A stretch of DNA of 64,000 nt, from assembly GCA_037318855.1 (NCBI GenBank), contig CP134874.1, positions 3,038,598-3,102,597 of the forward strand, read 5' to 3'. Each line of letters starts with the position of its first letter. The first letter of the stretch is position 1. Shown one piece after another: positions 6,679 through 16,656 of this stretch. The position numbers were made by a program, and so were the translations under genes. Under the pieces are notes generated by a model that was not told the DNA's origin, did no database searches, and was given only the letters and a program-made list of their open reading frames with translations. The DNA is from Candidatus Sedimenticola sp. (ex Thyasira tokunagai). Its GTDB lineage: Bacteria > Pseudomonadota > Gammaproteobacteria > Chromatiales > Chromatiaceae.

Positions 6679-9012
6679 ATGAAAGAGAAACTATTCAACT
6701 TTGCTCTCAAACACCCTGTGTGGGTGATCCTTGCAGCACTGACCTTTGTACTTGCCTCGGCAGCCGGGGCCGGCAAGCTGGTCTTCAAGAGTGACTACCG
6801 GGTCTTCTTCGGTGAGGAGAATCCACAGCTCACCGCTTACGAAGAGATGCAGAAGGTCTACATCAAAAGTGATAACGTCGCCTTTGTGCTTGCGCCCAAA
6901 GATGGCAATACCTTCACGTCAAAACACCTGGAAGCCATCCGCCAGCTTACAGAAGCCGCTTGGCAGGTACCCTACTCCACCCGCGTAGACTCGGTAACCA
7001 ACTATCAGTACAGCTGGGCCGAAGAGGATGACTTGATTGTCGAGGACCTGGCCCTCAATCCCCTGTCACTGAATCAGGCAGGGGTGGAGCGTGTACGCCA
7101 TATAGCGACCACAGAGCCACTGATGGTGAACAAGCTTGTCTCCCCTGACGGCAAGGTCTCGGTGATCAACGTCGCTATCCAGCTACCGGGAATCAACCCG
7201 GTGGAAGAGGTGCCTGAGGTTACGCTCAAAGTACGTGAGATGACCCGTGATTTTCTTGAGAAAAACCCCGATTTCGAGGTCTACCTCTCGGGCATGGTGA
7301 TGATGAACAACAGCTTTGCAGAGTCATCACTCAACGATAGCGCCACCCTTATCCCTCTGATGTTTGGCATTGTGATCCTCACCATGATTGTCATGCTGCG
7401 CACCTTTTCCGGCACCGTCTCAACCGTGGTGGTCATCATCTCCACCATTCTGACAACCATGGGGCTGGCTGGTTGGAGCGGTTTTTATCTGACCGGCCCC
7501 ACCGCCAGTGCTCCCACCATGATCCTAACCCTGGCGGTGGCCGATTGTGTGCATATCCTCACCACCATGTTCTATGAAATGCGCCATGGTGTGGAGAAGC
7601 GTAAAGCGATTCTCGACAGCCTGCGGATCAACTTCCAGCCTATATTTCTCACCAGCCTTACCACGGCCATTGGTTTTCTGAGTATGAACTTCTCAGACTC
7701 TCCTCCCTTCCGTGACTTGGGCAACCTGGTCGCCGTCGGTGTCATGCTCGCCTTTGTTTTCTCTATCACCATCTTCCCCGCCCTGCTCTCGCTACTGCCG
7801 ATCAAGGTCAAGCAGGTACATGAGGAGAAGAGCGACTTCATGAAAGGTCTCGCCCACTTTGTGGTGGCCCGCCGTCATCTGCTGCTGCCGGTCACAGCAC
7901 TGATCATGACCGCCATGATGGTCTTTGCACCGATGAACGAGACCAATGACGACTTCGTTAAATACTTCGATACCAGTGTACCCTTTCGACAGGCAACCGA
8001 TTTCATGCAGGAAAACCTCTCCGGTATGACTACCCTGGAGATATCCATAGAGAGTGGAGTCTCAAGCGGCGTCAATGCCCCGGCATTCCTCAAGACCCTG
8101 GACGAATTCAGCACTTGGCTAAGAGGGCAACCGGAGACCGACCACGTCAATACCCTGAGTGATACCATCAAGCGCCTCAACCGCAACATGCACGGTGATG
8201 ACCCCAGCTGGTACAAGCTACCCGACACCCAAGAGATGGCGGCTCAATACCTGTTGCTCTACGAGATGTCCCTGCCCTATGGCCTGGACCTCAACAATCA
8301 GCTCAATGTGGACAAATCATCCACCCGCCTGATCGGCACCTTTAAAAACATCACCAGTAATGAGCAGATTGCCCTGGAAAGGCGCGTCTATAGCTGGTTC
8401 TCCACCAATGCACCCGAGTACAACGTAGTGGTCGCAAGTCCTGGTCTAATGTTTTCCCATATCGGTCAGCGCAACATCCAGAGCATGCTGCTGGGTATCA
8501 CCATGGCGATATTGCTTATCTCCATCCTGCTTGGAATTGCATTGAAATCGGTACGCTTTGGACTGATCAGCCTGCTGCCCAATCTCACCCCTGCCGCCAT
8601 CGGCTTTGGGCTCTGGTATCTGATTGATGGTCGCGTCGGTCTGGCACTCTCTGTGGTGGCCGGTATGACACTCGGTATCGTGGTTGATGACACCGTACAC
8701 TTTCTCAGCAAGTACCTACACGCCCGCCGACACCGCGGTGCCGATTCACACCAGGCGGTAGAGTACGCCTTCGGCAGTGTCGGCCGTGCACTCTGGATCA
8801 CCACCCTGGTACTGGTCTGCGGCTTCATGGTGCTGGCGCAATCAAGCTTCAAGCTAAATGCCGACATGGGTCTACTTACCGCCCTGACTATCTTAATTGC
8901 ACTGGCGGTAGATTTTTTCTTCCTACCGCCACTGCTGATGAAACTTGATAACGAGTCTTCGACCGTCTCTGAAGGAGTAAATGAAAATGAACCGGTTCAG
9001 GAAACCATTTAA
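6679..9012 (+). CDS. RND-superfamily (MMPL/COG1033-type) exporter
   Basis: An inner-membrane protein of 777 residues with two matching halves. Each half has one helix, a large periplasmic loop and a five-helix bundle (first helix about 13-33, bundle from about 225; second set near 400-420 and 600-760). The paired motifs 'LAVADCVHILTTMFYEM' and 'GIVVDDTVHFLSKYLH' carry the acidic residues of the proton relay and repeat in both halves, as in MMPL and hopanoid/lipid exporters. No adaptor (MFP) gene lies beside it. Instead a LolA-like periplasmic protein and an outer-membrane barrel follow, overlapping or within 20 bp. This suggests lipid or lipoprotein-linked transport across the envelope. Substrate unknown. 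Confidence 0.85.
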   Translation: MKEKLFNFALKHPVWVILAALTFVLASAAGAGKLVFKSDYRVFFGEENPQLTAYEEMQKVYIKSDNVAFVLAPKDGNTFTSKHLEAIRQLTEAAWQVPYSTRVDSVTNYQYSWAEEDDLIVEDLALNPLSLNQAGVERVRHIATTEPLMVNKLVSPDGKVSVINVAIQLPGINPVEEVPEVTLKVREMTRDFLEKNPDFEVYLSGMVMMNNSFAESSLNDSATLIPLMFGIVILTMIVMLRTFSGTVSTVVVIISTILTTMGLAGWSGFYLTGPTASAPTMILTLAVADCVHILTTMFYEMRHGVEKRKAILDSLRINFQPIFLTSLTTAIGFLSMNFSDSPPFRDLGNLVAVGVMLAFVFSITIFPALLSLLPIKVKQVHEEKSDFMKGLAHFVVARRHLLLPVTALIMTAMMVFAPMNETNDDFVKYFDTSVPFRQATDFMQENLSGMTTLEISIESGVSSGVNAPAFLKTLDEFSTWLRGQPETDHVNTLSDTIKRLNRNMHGDDPSWYKLPDTQEMAAQYLLLYEMSLPYGLDLNNQLNVDKSSTRLIGTFKNITSNEQIALERRVYSWFSTNAPEYNVVVASPGLMFSHIGQRNIQSMLLGITMAILLISILLGIALKSVRFGLISLLPNLTPAAIGFGLWYLIDGRVGLALSVVAGMTLGIVVDDTVHFLSKYLHARRHRGADSHQAVEYAFGSVGRALWITTLVLVCGFMVLAQSSFKLNADMGLLTALTILIALAVDFFFLPPLLMKLDNESSTVSEGVNENEPVQETI

Positions 9013-9784
9013 CCTGCTGCTCACCGCCTGGCTGCTGACATCGGCCACTGCCATTTATGCAGAGACAGCCGAAGAGAAGGGCCTTGCCATTGCCAAAGAG
9101 AGCAAGGCACGGGACATCGGCTGGAGTGATATGCAGGCGGATATGAAGATGATCCTGCGCAACAAGCAGGGCCAGGAGAGCCTGCGTGAGATCCGTCTGA
9201 AATCACTGGAACTGGAGAGTGACGGCGACAAGAGCCTGAGCATCTTCGATAAACCCAGGGATGTAAAGGGTACCGCTTTTCTCAGCTTCTCCCACCCTGT
9301 AGGCGCAGATGACCAGTGGCTCTATCTGCCGGCACTGAAACGAGTCAAGCGCATCTCATCACGTAATAAATCCGGCCCATTCATGGGCTCAGAGTTCGCC
9401 TACGAGGATCTCACCTCTTTTGAGGTAGAGAAATACAGCTACAAATACATCGGTGACGAAACGGTCAATGGTGAAGAGAGCTTCAAGATAGAGCAGTACC
9501 CGGCAGATAAAAACTCCGGCTATACCCGTCGCATTGTCTGGCTCGATAAGGCGGAGTACCGTGCTCAGAAAACCGAGTTCTATGATCGAAAAAACAGCCT
9601 GCTCAAAACCCTCACTTTTGATGACTATCAGCAGTATCTTGGAAAATTCTGGCGTGCCAACAGATACACCATGGTTAATCACCAGAGTGGTAAAAGTACC
9701 GTACTGGATTGGCAGAACTACCGTTTTGGTACCGGCCTGAAGGATAGTGACTTCAACAAAAACAGCCTCAAGCGTGCGCGCTAG
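8981..9784 (+). CDS. Outer membrane lipoprotein-sorting (LolA-like) periplasmic protein
   Basis: A 267-residue exported protein. Residues 1-27 form a signal peptide (MNRFRKPFNLLLTAWLLTSATAIYA). The rest resembles the LolA/VioE-fold family labelled outer membrane lipoprotein-sorting protein: 'SKARDIGWSDMQADMKMIL', 'SFSHPVGADDQWLYLPALKRVKRISS', 'FMGSEFAYEDL' and 'RIVWLDKAEYRAQKTEFYDRK'. These unclosed barrels carry lipids. It starts at ATG 8981 after AAGGAG, inside the last 32 bp of the RND gene, so it is co-translated with it. COG1033 exporters are often paired with such proteins, which supports a lipid shuttle role. Confidence 0.85.
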   Translation: MKMNRFRKPFNLLLTAWLLTSATAIYAETAEEKGLAIAKESKARDIGWSDMQADMKMILRNKQGQESLREIRLKSLELESDGDKSLSIFDKPRDVKGTAFLSFSHPVGADDQWLYLPALKRVKRISSRNKSGPFMGSEFAYEDLTSFEVEKYSYKYIGDETVNGEESFKIEQYPADKNSGYTRRIVWLDKAEYRAQKTEFYDRKNSLLKTLTFDDYQQYLGKFWRANRYTMVNHQSGKSTVLDWQNYRFGTGLKDSDFNKNSLKRAR

Positions 9785-9804
9785 AAAACAGACAAAACCA
9801 AGCT

Positions 9805-10995
9805 ATGAGAATACTCTTTGCCACCATTCTAATCACCATCAGCCTGACTGCCGCTGCTGAAGTTCCCTTTGAATTCAGCGGCAAGGCCGGTGCTGAATTG
9901 CGCCTGTTTACGGAGGATGCCCAGTATTCAGGACAGCAGGGAAACAGTAACCTCTCAGGCTTTATTGAACCCGAGTTCTTCTGGGATTTGAACGAGGGCA
10001 ACGACACCCTAATCTTCAAGCCCTTCCTGCGAGTGGATCAAAATGACAGCCGACGCAGCCACGGCGATATCCGTGAGCTGATGTGGAATCACCTGGGTGA
10101 TGACTGGGAGTTACGTGCAGGCCTCGGCAAGGTCTTCTGGGGAGTTACCGAATTCCAACACCTGGTAGACACCATCAATCAGACCGATGGTGTTGAAGAT
10201 GTGGATGGTGAGGCTAAGCTGGGCCAGCCGATGATCAACCTCTCCCTGGTGCGGGACTGGGGAATTTTCGATCTATTTCTATTGCCCGGTTTTCGCGAGC
10301 GCACCTTTGTCGGCACCAGTGGCCGCCTGCGTACCGCATTAGTGGTGGACAGTGATCAGGCCGGCTATGAAGCAACCAATGAAGAGCAGCACCTGGACAT
10401 TGCACTGCGCTGGAGTCACGCCATCGGCGACTACGATATAGGTTTGCACTGGTTTCATGGCACAAACCGTGATCCGCTTCTTGTCTCAGGCACTAAGGGC
10501 AGCACCCCGGTACTCATCCCATATTACGAACAGATGGATCAAGTTGGCCTTGATCTTCAGGCCACCATTGAGGCGTGGTTGTGGAAACTTGAGACCCTTT
10601 GGCGAAATACAAACAGCGCACAATACTGGGCCGCTCAAGGTGGCTTCGAATACACCATCGTCGGCATCAATGAAAGTTCAGCGGATCTCGGATTACTGAT
10701 GGAGTACGGCTGGGATGAACGGGGCACCAGTGCGAGTGCAGTTATGCAGAATGATCTCTTCGTCGGCGCGAGACTCGCCCTCAACGATGAAGCCGGCGGT
10801 GAACTGTTGGCTGGTCTAGGCTACGACTTGGACTACAAGAGCAAGAGCGTGTTAATAGAGGCCAGTCGTCGCTTGGGAGATAACTGGAAGACGGGTATGA
10901 ATGCACGCTTCTATTTTATTGACGACTCTTCTGACCCCATATCGAGTACCGCTGACGATAGTCACCTGATGTTTACACTGGAGCGCTATTTTTAA
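9805..10995 (+). CDS. Outer membrane beta-barrel protein of the RND operon
   Basis: A 396-residue protein with a signal peptide (residues 1-18, ending A-A-A-E) and no lipobox. The mature part is made of alternating amphipathic strands rich in Trp, Asp and Gly. It ends LMFTLERYF, a terminal aromatic as recognised by the BAM machinery. It lies 20 bp after the LolA-like gene and closes the TetR-RND operon. The likely role is an outer-membrane receptor or channel for the exported molecule. I do not recognise a specific family with certainty. Confidence 0.75.
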   Translation: MRILFATILITISLTAAAEVPFEFSGKAGAELRLFTEDAQYSGQQGNSNLSGFIEPEFFWDLNEGNDTLIFKPFLRVDQNDSRRSHGDIRELMWNHLGDDWELRAGLGKVFWGVTEFQHLVDTINQTDGVEDVDGEAKLGQPMINLSLVRDWGIFDLFLLPGFRERTFVGTSGRLRTALVVDSDQAGYEATNEEQHLDIALRWSHAIGDYDIGLHWFHGTNRDPLLVSGTKGSTPVLIPYYEQMDQVGLDLQATIEAWLWKLETLWRNTNSAQYWAAQGGFEYTIVGINESSADLGLLMEYGWDERGTSASAVMQNDLFVGARLALNDEAGGELLAGLGYDLDYKSKSVLIEASRRLGDNWKTGMNARFYFIDDSSDPISSTADDSHLMFTLERYF

Positions 10996-11050
10996 ACTCA
11001 AGTTTCGGAGTTCAAATGACGTAAAAGGCCTTGGATAGGCCGTCCCTTCT

Positions 11051-11206
11051 CCCTCAGGAGGGTGTCGTAAAAGTCCTCTCTCCCCACCGGGGAGAGGGCT
11101 AGGGTGAGGGGGATCAATAGGTGACTTATTGATTTAATACACCCTCATCCTAACCTTCTCCCTCGTAGGGAGAAGGGATTGGAGCTTTTACGACACCCTC
11201 CTCAGG
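11051..11206. repeat. Long inverted repeat with nested CCCTCACCC-type repeat
   Basis: CCCTCAGGAGGGTGTCGTAAAAG (11051-11073) is inverted almost perfectly at 11185-11206. Between the arms are CCCTCTCC/GGAGAGGG and CCCTCATCCTAACC units, and a further copy of the latter lies at about 11258-11292. The gap 10996-11458 holds these repeats and then AT-rich sequence before the next gene; no small gene was seen. Confidence 0.7.
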
Positions 11207-11458
11207 GAGAAGGATAGGATGAGGGAAATCAGAAGAATCAAAGCGTTAGCTTTTCAACTCCCCTCACCCCAACCCTCTCTCTGAGGGAGAGGGGGCTAAC
11301 GAACTCCGACCCGTAAAGTGGCAATAACTCTCATTCATGGTCATAGAACCCTAGCCTGGATATTTCACCCGATCACTTTTGAAGAATGATAACTCATTGT
11401 TGATAATAGATATTTAATGAATATTAGTGAAGTGCAAGGTGTAACCGGGCATCGTTGA

Positions 11459-13846
11459 GTGCGTTTCGTCTATGTGCCGATGGCATTATTGCTAATTCTC
11501 TGGGTGCTACTACCCTTAATAGCAGGAGTTTGTTCACCACCCGATATCAAAACAGTTTCAGAGAAGCACTTTTCGATCATGGACAGAGAAGTTAATCGAC
11601 AGACTCAACACCAACAACAGCCGGCTATCCCGCCGGATGTGGTGCTGAAAGAGCAGTTACACCTGCTCAATGCAAACGCCTTTACCGCCATCACTGTCAA
11701 CCTGATTGTCTCGCTGGTTTTTGTCGCACTAATGCGTGAGCATGTCCCCCTTAGCCTATTGACCACCTGGCTGGCGGCACTATGTCTCACAGTAGCTGCA
11801 CGTGGCGCGGTCGCTACAATCTGCAGCCGCACACCACTATCCCCGAGAAACATCCACACCTGGGCCAGACGTCACATCTACGGCGCGGCCACTACGGGTG
11901 TCTTGTGGGGGGCTGCCGGTATCATAATGACGTACTACGGCACAATGCCCCACCACTTGATGGCCGCATTTATTCTCGGTGGCGTTGCCGCAGGCGCGAT
12001 GTCAACAACCGGTGCGCTACCCGGCACATATCTACTGTTTATACTCCCCATGCTCATACCTATCAACCTAACCTTTTACCTGGAGGGATATCTGGAGAGA
12101 GACGCGGACCATCTGCTCATGGGGGGGGCTGACTACACTCTACATAGTGGTCCTTCTGGTGACGTTCAACCGTTATCACCAGCTGTTACTTCGAAGTATC
12201 ACACTGGGTTTCAATAACCTGCAGATACTCGAAAAGCTAAAGCAGAAAAACAGCCAGTTAAATCGGAGCGAGCAGCGGATGCGCGACATCACATCCAAAC
12301 TGGCCGAGGGACTGGTGGTACTGGATAGAGACGCCCGAGTCTCCTATATGAATCCGGAGGCAGAACGTCTTCTCGGGTGGCCTGCTGACAAGCTTATAGG
12401 TAAAAGCCTGCATGAATGCATTCATCGCGATATCGACGGTAACCCGATCCACGAAGGTGACTGTGCTGTAACCAAGGCCTTTAAGGAGAGCCGTGTTTCC
12501 CGTATTGAGGACGATGAATTCATCCACCTGGACGGCTCACGTTTCCCCGTCTCCTTGATCGCCGCCCCAATGAGTGGAAATGATAGCGAGCAGGCCCTGG
12601 TCGTATCCTTCCAGGACATCACTGAGCGTAAAAATGCCGAGCGGAAACTAAAGGCTTCCGAAAGGCGTTTTCAGGATGTCGCCATGAGCTCAGCGGATTG
12701 GATCTGGGAGACAGACAGGGTAAGCGAGTCTTCGATTTCGTGATGCAAAACGGGACATCCGAGTCCCCCTTTTGCACTCAATCTTCGACAGCCTATTATT
12801 GCCCCGGCCGTCCCGGTCTCCAGCACTACGCAATAACATCGCAAGCTCGTTACTGCTTCGTCGCTGACTCCCGAGATGACTTGACGTCGCGTTCGTATGC
12901 GATCTTTGGATTCCCTCTGGCGCTATGCGCACGCCGGGCATCCAGTATCGCCTCGCGACTACCGGGGACTAACCGCCTCGGCTTTCAGCCTTCCTTGGCG
13001 GTCAGCGATGGAAAATATACCTACACCTCCGGCAGGGTGAAGGACATCCTCGGATACCAGCCGGAGGAGCTACTGGGAAAAACCCCCCTTGACCTGATGC
13101 CTGATAAGGAGGCGAAGCGAATTCAGGCGATCCTGAGCATGATCAGTGCCGAGAAAATACCTATTGTCGACCTCGAAAGCTGGAATCTGACTAAAGATGG
13201 GCAACAGGTATGCCTGCTGACCAGCGGCATACCTCTGCTGGATGACGACGGCATCCTTATGGGTTACCGCGGTATCGACAAGGACATCACTGAGCGCAAA
13301 AAGATGGAAGCTGAACTGGCACATATGGCGACCTATGATGAACTGACCGGCCTGTTAAACCGGCATGTATTGAACACTCTGCTTGAGGATGAGATCAGCC
13401 GCAGCGAAAGATACAACCGGGCATTCTCTGTATTTATGGTCGATATCGACTATTTTAAAGCGATCAACGACACCTACGGACATGATGCGGGGGATATCAT
13501 TCTGAAAAAACTCGCTGGTCACATGCAGCAATTCATTCGCACCACTGACCACGCAGCCCGTTACGGCGGTGAAGAGTTTACGATCATACTTCCAGAGACC
13601 CCCATCCACAGTGCAATCACTCTGGCTGAGCGGCTGTGCAGAGATATCGAGGCTGTAAACTTCGAGCTGAACGGTGACAACGGCTTGACGGTGACCGTAA
13701 GTATTGGCGTATCGAGTTTCCCGCAACACGGCCCAGACCGGGATAGCCTGCTCATAGCAGCCGACAAGGCACTCTATAATGCCAAGGAGACAGGGAGAAA
13801 CAGAGTTTCCAGTGCAGCTGACACTGCAGTGTCCAGTCCAGAATAA
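11459..13846 (+). pseudogene. Membrane PAS-PAS-GGDEF diguanylate cyclase, disrupted twice
   Basis: The original protein joined an N-terminal multi-helix membrane sensor (about 11650-12220), two PAS domains and a GGDEF domain making c-di-GMP. The catalytic motif is GGEEF with an RTTD product-inhibition site just before it. Lesion 1 is a run of eight G at 12121-12128. Reading seven G joins 'LLMGG' to 'LTTLYIVVLLVTFNRYH' without a stop, while eight G ends the first frame at 12217. Lesion 2 is a 287-bp insertion in the second PAS domain (12719-13005). Removing it restores ETD-S-DGKYTYTS in frame. The 3' frame stays open through the insert, so a soluble PAS-GGDEF product from an internal start is conceivable. 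The start could be GTG 11459 or, more likely, ATG 11579. Confidence 0.85.
12719..13002 (+). mobile_element. ~285-bp non-autonomous repeat inserted in the diguanylate cyclase gene
   Basis: This stretch is the inverted partner of 277-562. CAG occurs at both junctions (12716-12718 and 13003-13005), which may be a 3-bp target duplication. However, the other copy also has CAGCGA at the same end, so the boundary is uncertain. It contains the hairpin GCAAAACGGGAC...GTCCCCCTTTTGC and no transposase. The ends show no clear terminal inverted repeats. Confidence 0.75.
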
Positions 13847-14097
13847 AGCATACCCAGCGGCCATTGCGGACGATGGAAATATTACTACTAGCCGGCCGGA
13901 GTCGACCCTGATCGGTATTCCAGCTATTCGCTCGCCACGGCCGACAACGAGTGATTGACATCAATCATGGGTGCAACATAAGTACTGTGATAGCGTGTCA
14001 GGGCGGATAGTGATGAATCTAATCTCTGGGAAAGGGTCTGTTTGCATGCCTGCTACATGGCAGAAAGTGCTGAACCGAGTAAGAGGAATCTAAACCA
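13847..14097. other. Intergenic region before the sensor kinase
   Basis: About 250 bp without a gene. An AGAGGA purine stretch near 14082 serves as ribosome site for the GTG start at 14098. No promoter stands out and no dispersed repeat was recognised. Confidence 0.4.
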
Positions 14098-16293
14098 GTG
14101 GCACAAAATCAGGCACAGATCCCTTCAGGTGCTTTCAGGATTAAGGTCTTCGTGAGCTTTGCGATTCTTGTCGTAATTGCTTCACTCATTCTCACACTTG
14201 CTTTTTATTGGAACTTCCAAAGCCAATTGCGGCAGGATGTGAAAGAGAGGCTTCACGATGTCATTGCCATCGCCGCCCTCCAGATTGACGCAACAGCCCA
14301 CAATACGCTGAAAGAGCCGAAGGATGAAGGCAGCCCAACCTACCTCAAACTCCGACGCGACCTTCAGAAAATCCGTGATGCGGCAACTGATATCCGCTAT
14401 GTCTACACAATGAGACGGGGAGCGAATAATGAGATCGTATTTGTTCTGGATGCCGAGACCATTCCCGAAGAGATTGCACACCTGGGCGACATCTATGACG
14501 ACGCCAGCGAATTGCTGGCAAAGAATTTCAACATGCTTGGCCGGCCCCTTGTAGAAGAGAACTTCTACACGGATAAATGGGGGACATGGCTCACGGGATA
14601 TGCCCCGTTCTACACCAGTGACGGCCAACGAGCTGGCGTAGTCGGTATTGATATTGCCGCCAGTAACATTTTGGAGAAAGAACGCCGGCTCCTCCTGACT
14701 TTACTGCCAGCCCTTGCCGCTGTCATTTTAGTTATCCTGTTTCTGGCATGGTTAATTGGTAACTGGCTGGCCGGGGCGGCAACAACGGCGATGAACGCAC
14801 TGTGGGAGAGCGAAGCACGGTTCAAAGCACTATCCGAAGCTGGATTTGAAGCAATTTTTATTTCTGAAAAAGGTATCTGCCTGAACCAGAATTTAGCTGC
14901 GGAGGAGATGTTTGGCTACACGCTGGAGGAGGCCATCGGCCGGCCCGGGATCCAGTGGATCGCTGAGGAATCACGTGACATGGTCAAGCACAACATGCTC
15001 TCCGGCTATGAAGGGTCTTACGAAGCGATAGCGCAACGTAAGGACGGGAGCCACTTTCCCGCCATGATTCGCGGCAAGGTGATTGATTATCAGAATCGTC
15101 AGGTTCGGGTAACTGCATTGCTTGATTTTACTGAGCGCAAACAGCAGGAAGAAGAACTTGAAAGTTTTTTTAATCTTTCCCCGGATATAATCGGCTCAGG
15201 TAATTTTGAAGGCTGTTTTACTAAGATAAATATATCCTTTGAGGAATTACTCGGTCACACAAAAGAAGATATTCTCAATAAACCATTTCTTTCGTTTGTG
15301 CACGACAGCGATGTCGAGAAAACAAAAGAAGCACTGTCTACAATGCAAAAGGGAGAGAGCAAACTCAGCATAGAAAATAGATATAGGTGTAAAGACGGCT
15401 CATACAAATGGATAGAATGGCATGTGCGGTCATTAGCGCAGGAAAGAAAATTTTTTGCTGTCGGCAGGGACGTCACCGAGCGCAAGCACATGCAGGGCTT
15501 GATGATTCAGACGGAGAAGATGATGTCTGTTGGCGGATTAGCAGCAGGCATGGCACATGAGCTGAATAATCCACTCGGCGGTATACTGCAAGGGATACAG
15601 AATATTCAACGTCGGCTATCGCCTGATCTCGATAAGAATAGAGAAGTTGCTCAAGATGTGGGGCTGAATCTTGCGTCGGTATCGGCATACTTTGAAAAGC
15701 GCGGGATAACACACTTTTTACATGGAGTAAGTGAGTCTGGTGAGCGAGCTGCTGTAATAGTTGAGAATATGTTGCAATTCGCTCGTAAATCGGAGGTCAC
15801 ACTGTTACCTGAGGATCTGGAAGCCCTGATCGACAGTACCCTCGAACTGGCAGCAGTCGACTACAGCTTGAAGAAGCAGTACGACTTCCGCAAAATCAAG
15901 ATTGTGCGTGAATACGATCCGACAGTTGGTCCGGTGCCTTGTATAAAATCAGAGTTTCAGCAGATTTTACTCAACCTGTTCAGAAATGCAGCACAGGCAT
16001 TCCAAACAATGGAAATTACCAGAGAGCCACCGAGAATCACTGTGCGCATACGAGCAAACAACGGGATGGTATGTGTTGAGGTCGAGGACAATGGCCCGGG
16101 TATGGATGAAGCGGTAAGAGGGAGAGTATTTGAGCCATTCTTCACAACCAGATCAGTGGGTGAAGGAACAGGACTTGGACTCTCCGTCTCCTACTTTATT
16201 GTCACCCAGGAACATAGGGGGGTAATGACCGTCGAGTCGCAACCTGGATTGGGTTCGAAGTTCAGCATCTGTTTGCCCCTAGGGAGACTCTGA
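14098..16293 (+). CDS. Membrane sensor histidine kinase with two PAS domains
   Basis: A 731-residue kinase. Helix 1 lies at about 15-37 and helix 2 at about 200-228, enclosing a periplasmic sensor of about 165 residues (Cache-like, 'GIDIAASNILEKER' before helix 2). Two PAS domains follow (about 240-350 and 360-470), then the H-box 'GMAHELNNPLGG' with the phosphorylated His near 485, the N-box 'NLFRNAAQAF', 'VEDNGPGMDE', 'FEPFFTT' and 'GEGTGLGLS'. The GTG start follows AGAGGA. No response regulator is adjacent, so it is an orphan. Its last codons and TGA stop (LGRL-stop) lie inside a dispersed repeat whose left end is CTAGGGAGACTCTGA, so the native C-terminus may have been altered slightly. 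Confidence 0.9.
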   Translation: MAQNQAQIPSGAFRIKVFVSFAILVVIASLILTLAFYWNFQSQLRQDVKERLHDVIAIAALQIDATAHNTLKEPKDEGSPTYLKLRRDLQKIRDAATDIRYVYTMRRGANNEIVFVLDAETIPEEIAHLGDIYDDASELLAKNFNMLGRPLVEENFYTDKWGTWLTGYAPFYTSDGQRAGVVGIDIAASNILEKERRLLLTLLPALAAVILVILFLAWLIGNWLAGAATTAMNALWESEARFKALSEAGFEAIFISEKGICLNQNLAAEEMFGYTLEEAIGRPGIQWIAEESRDMVKHNMLSGYEGSYEAIAQRKDGSHFPAMIRGKVIDYQNRQVRVTALLDFTERKQQEEELESFFNLSPDIIGSGNFEGCFTKINISFEELLGHTKEDILNKPFLSFVHDSDVEKTKEALSTMQKGESKLSIENRYRCKDGSYKWIEWHVRSLAQERKFFAVGRDVTERKHMQGLMIQTEKMMSVGGLAAGMAHELNNPLGGILQGIQNIQRRLSPDLDKNREVAQDVGLNLASVSAYFEKRGITHFLHGVSESGERAAVIVENMLQFARKSEVTLLPEDLEALIDSTLELAAVDYSLKKQYDFRKIKIVREYDPTVGPVPCIKSEFQQILLNLFRNAAQAFQTMEITREPPRITVRIRANNGMVCVEVEDNGPGMDEAVRGRVFEPFFTTRSVGEGTGLGLSVSYFIVTQEHRGVMTVESQPGLGSKFSICLPLGRL

Positions 16294-16444
16294 TCAAGTC
16301 ATGATTGCTTTACGCTGGCTAAAATCGCCCCAATTCGCTCCGAAGATCGCAGCAATAGAATGGCTATTACCGCTCACTTCGAAACAAATTAGAACAATTT
16401 TATCTCAGCCTAAATCTAACCAGACTTAATCAGAGGCTCCCTAG
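16279..16444. mobile_element. CTAGGGAG...CTCCCTAG MITE-like element, 166-bp form
   Basis: The ends CTAGGGAGACTCTGATCAAG and (inverse) CTAGGGAGCCTCTGATTAAG form terminal inverted repeats over about 20 bp. The interior matches 22192-22265 at both ends but has about 90 extra bases. It encodes nothing. The remaining gap to 16656 shows no feature. Confidence 0.7.
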
Positions 16445-16656
16445 CATGAATTACTCTTCTACCAGACTCTTTTTTGAGGTCCTTCCCATAGAGTGGGCTT
16501 CCCTCATCAGGCAATATCCAGCAACAGCCCATAGATAAGCGGTATTTGAGCATCCTGTGGCCAATGGTCCCTCCTTGAAACTATTGAACCTGGTTGACCA
16601 AAAGGGCCTGGAAGTGCCGGCAGAGCCTCTGGGATTGGTTTAGTCGTTCCAGATGC

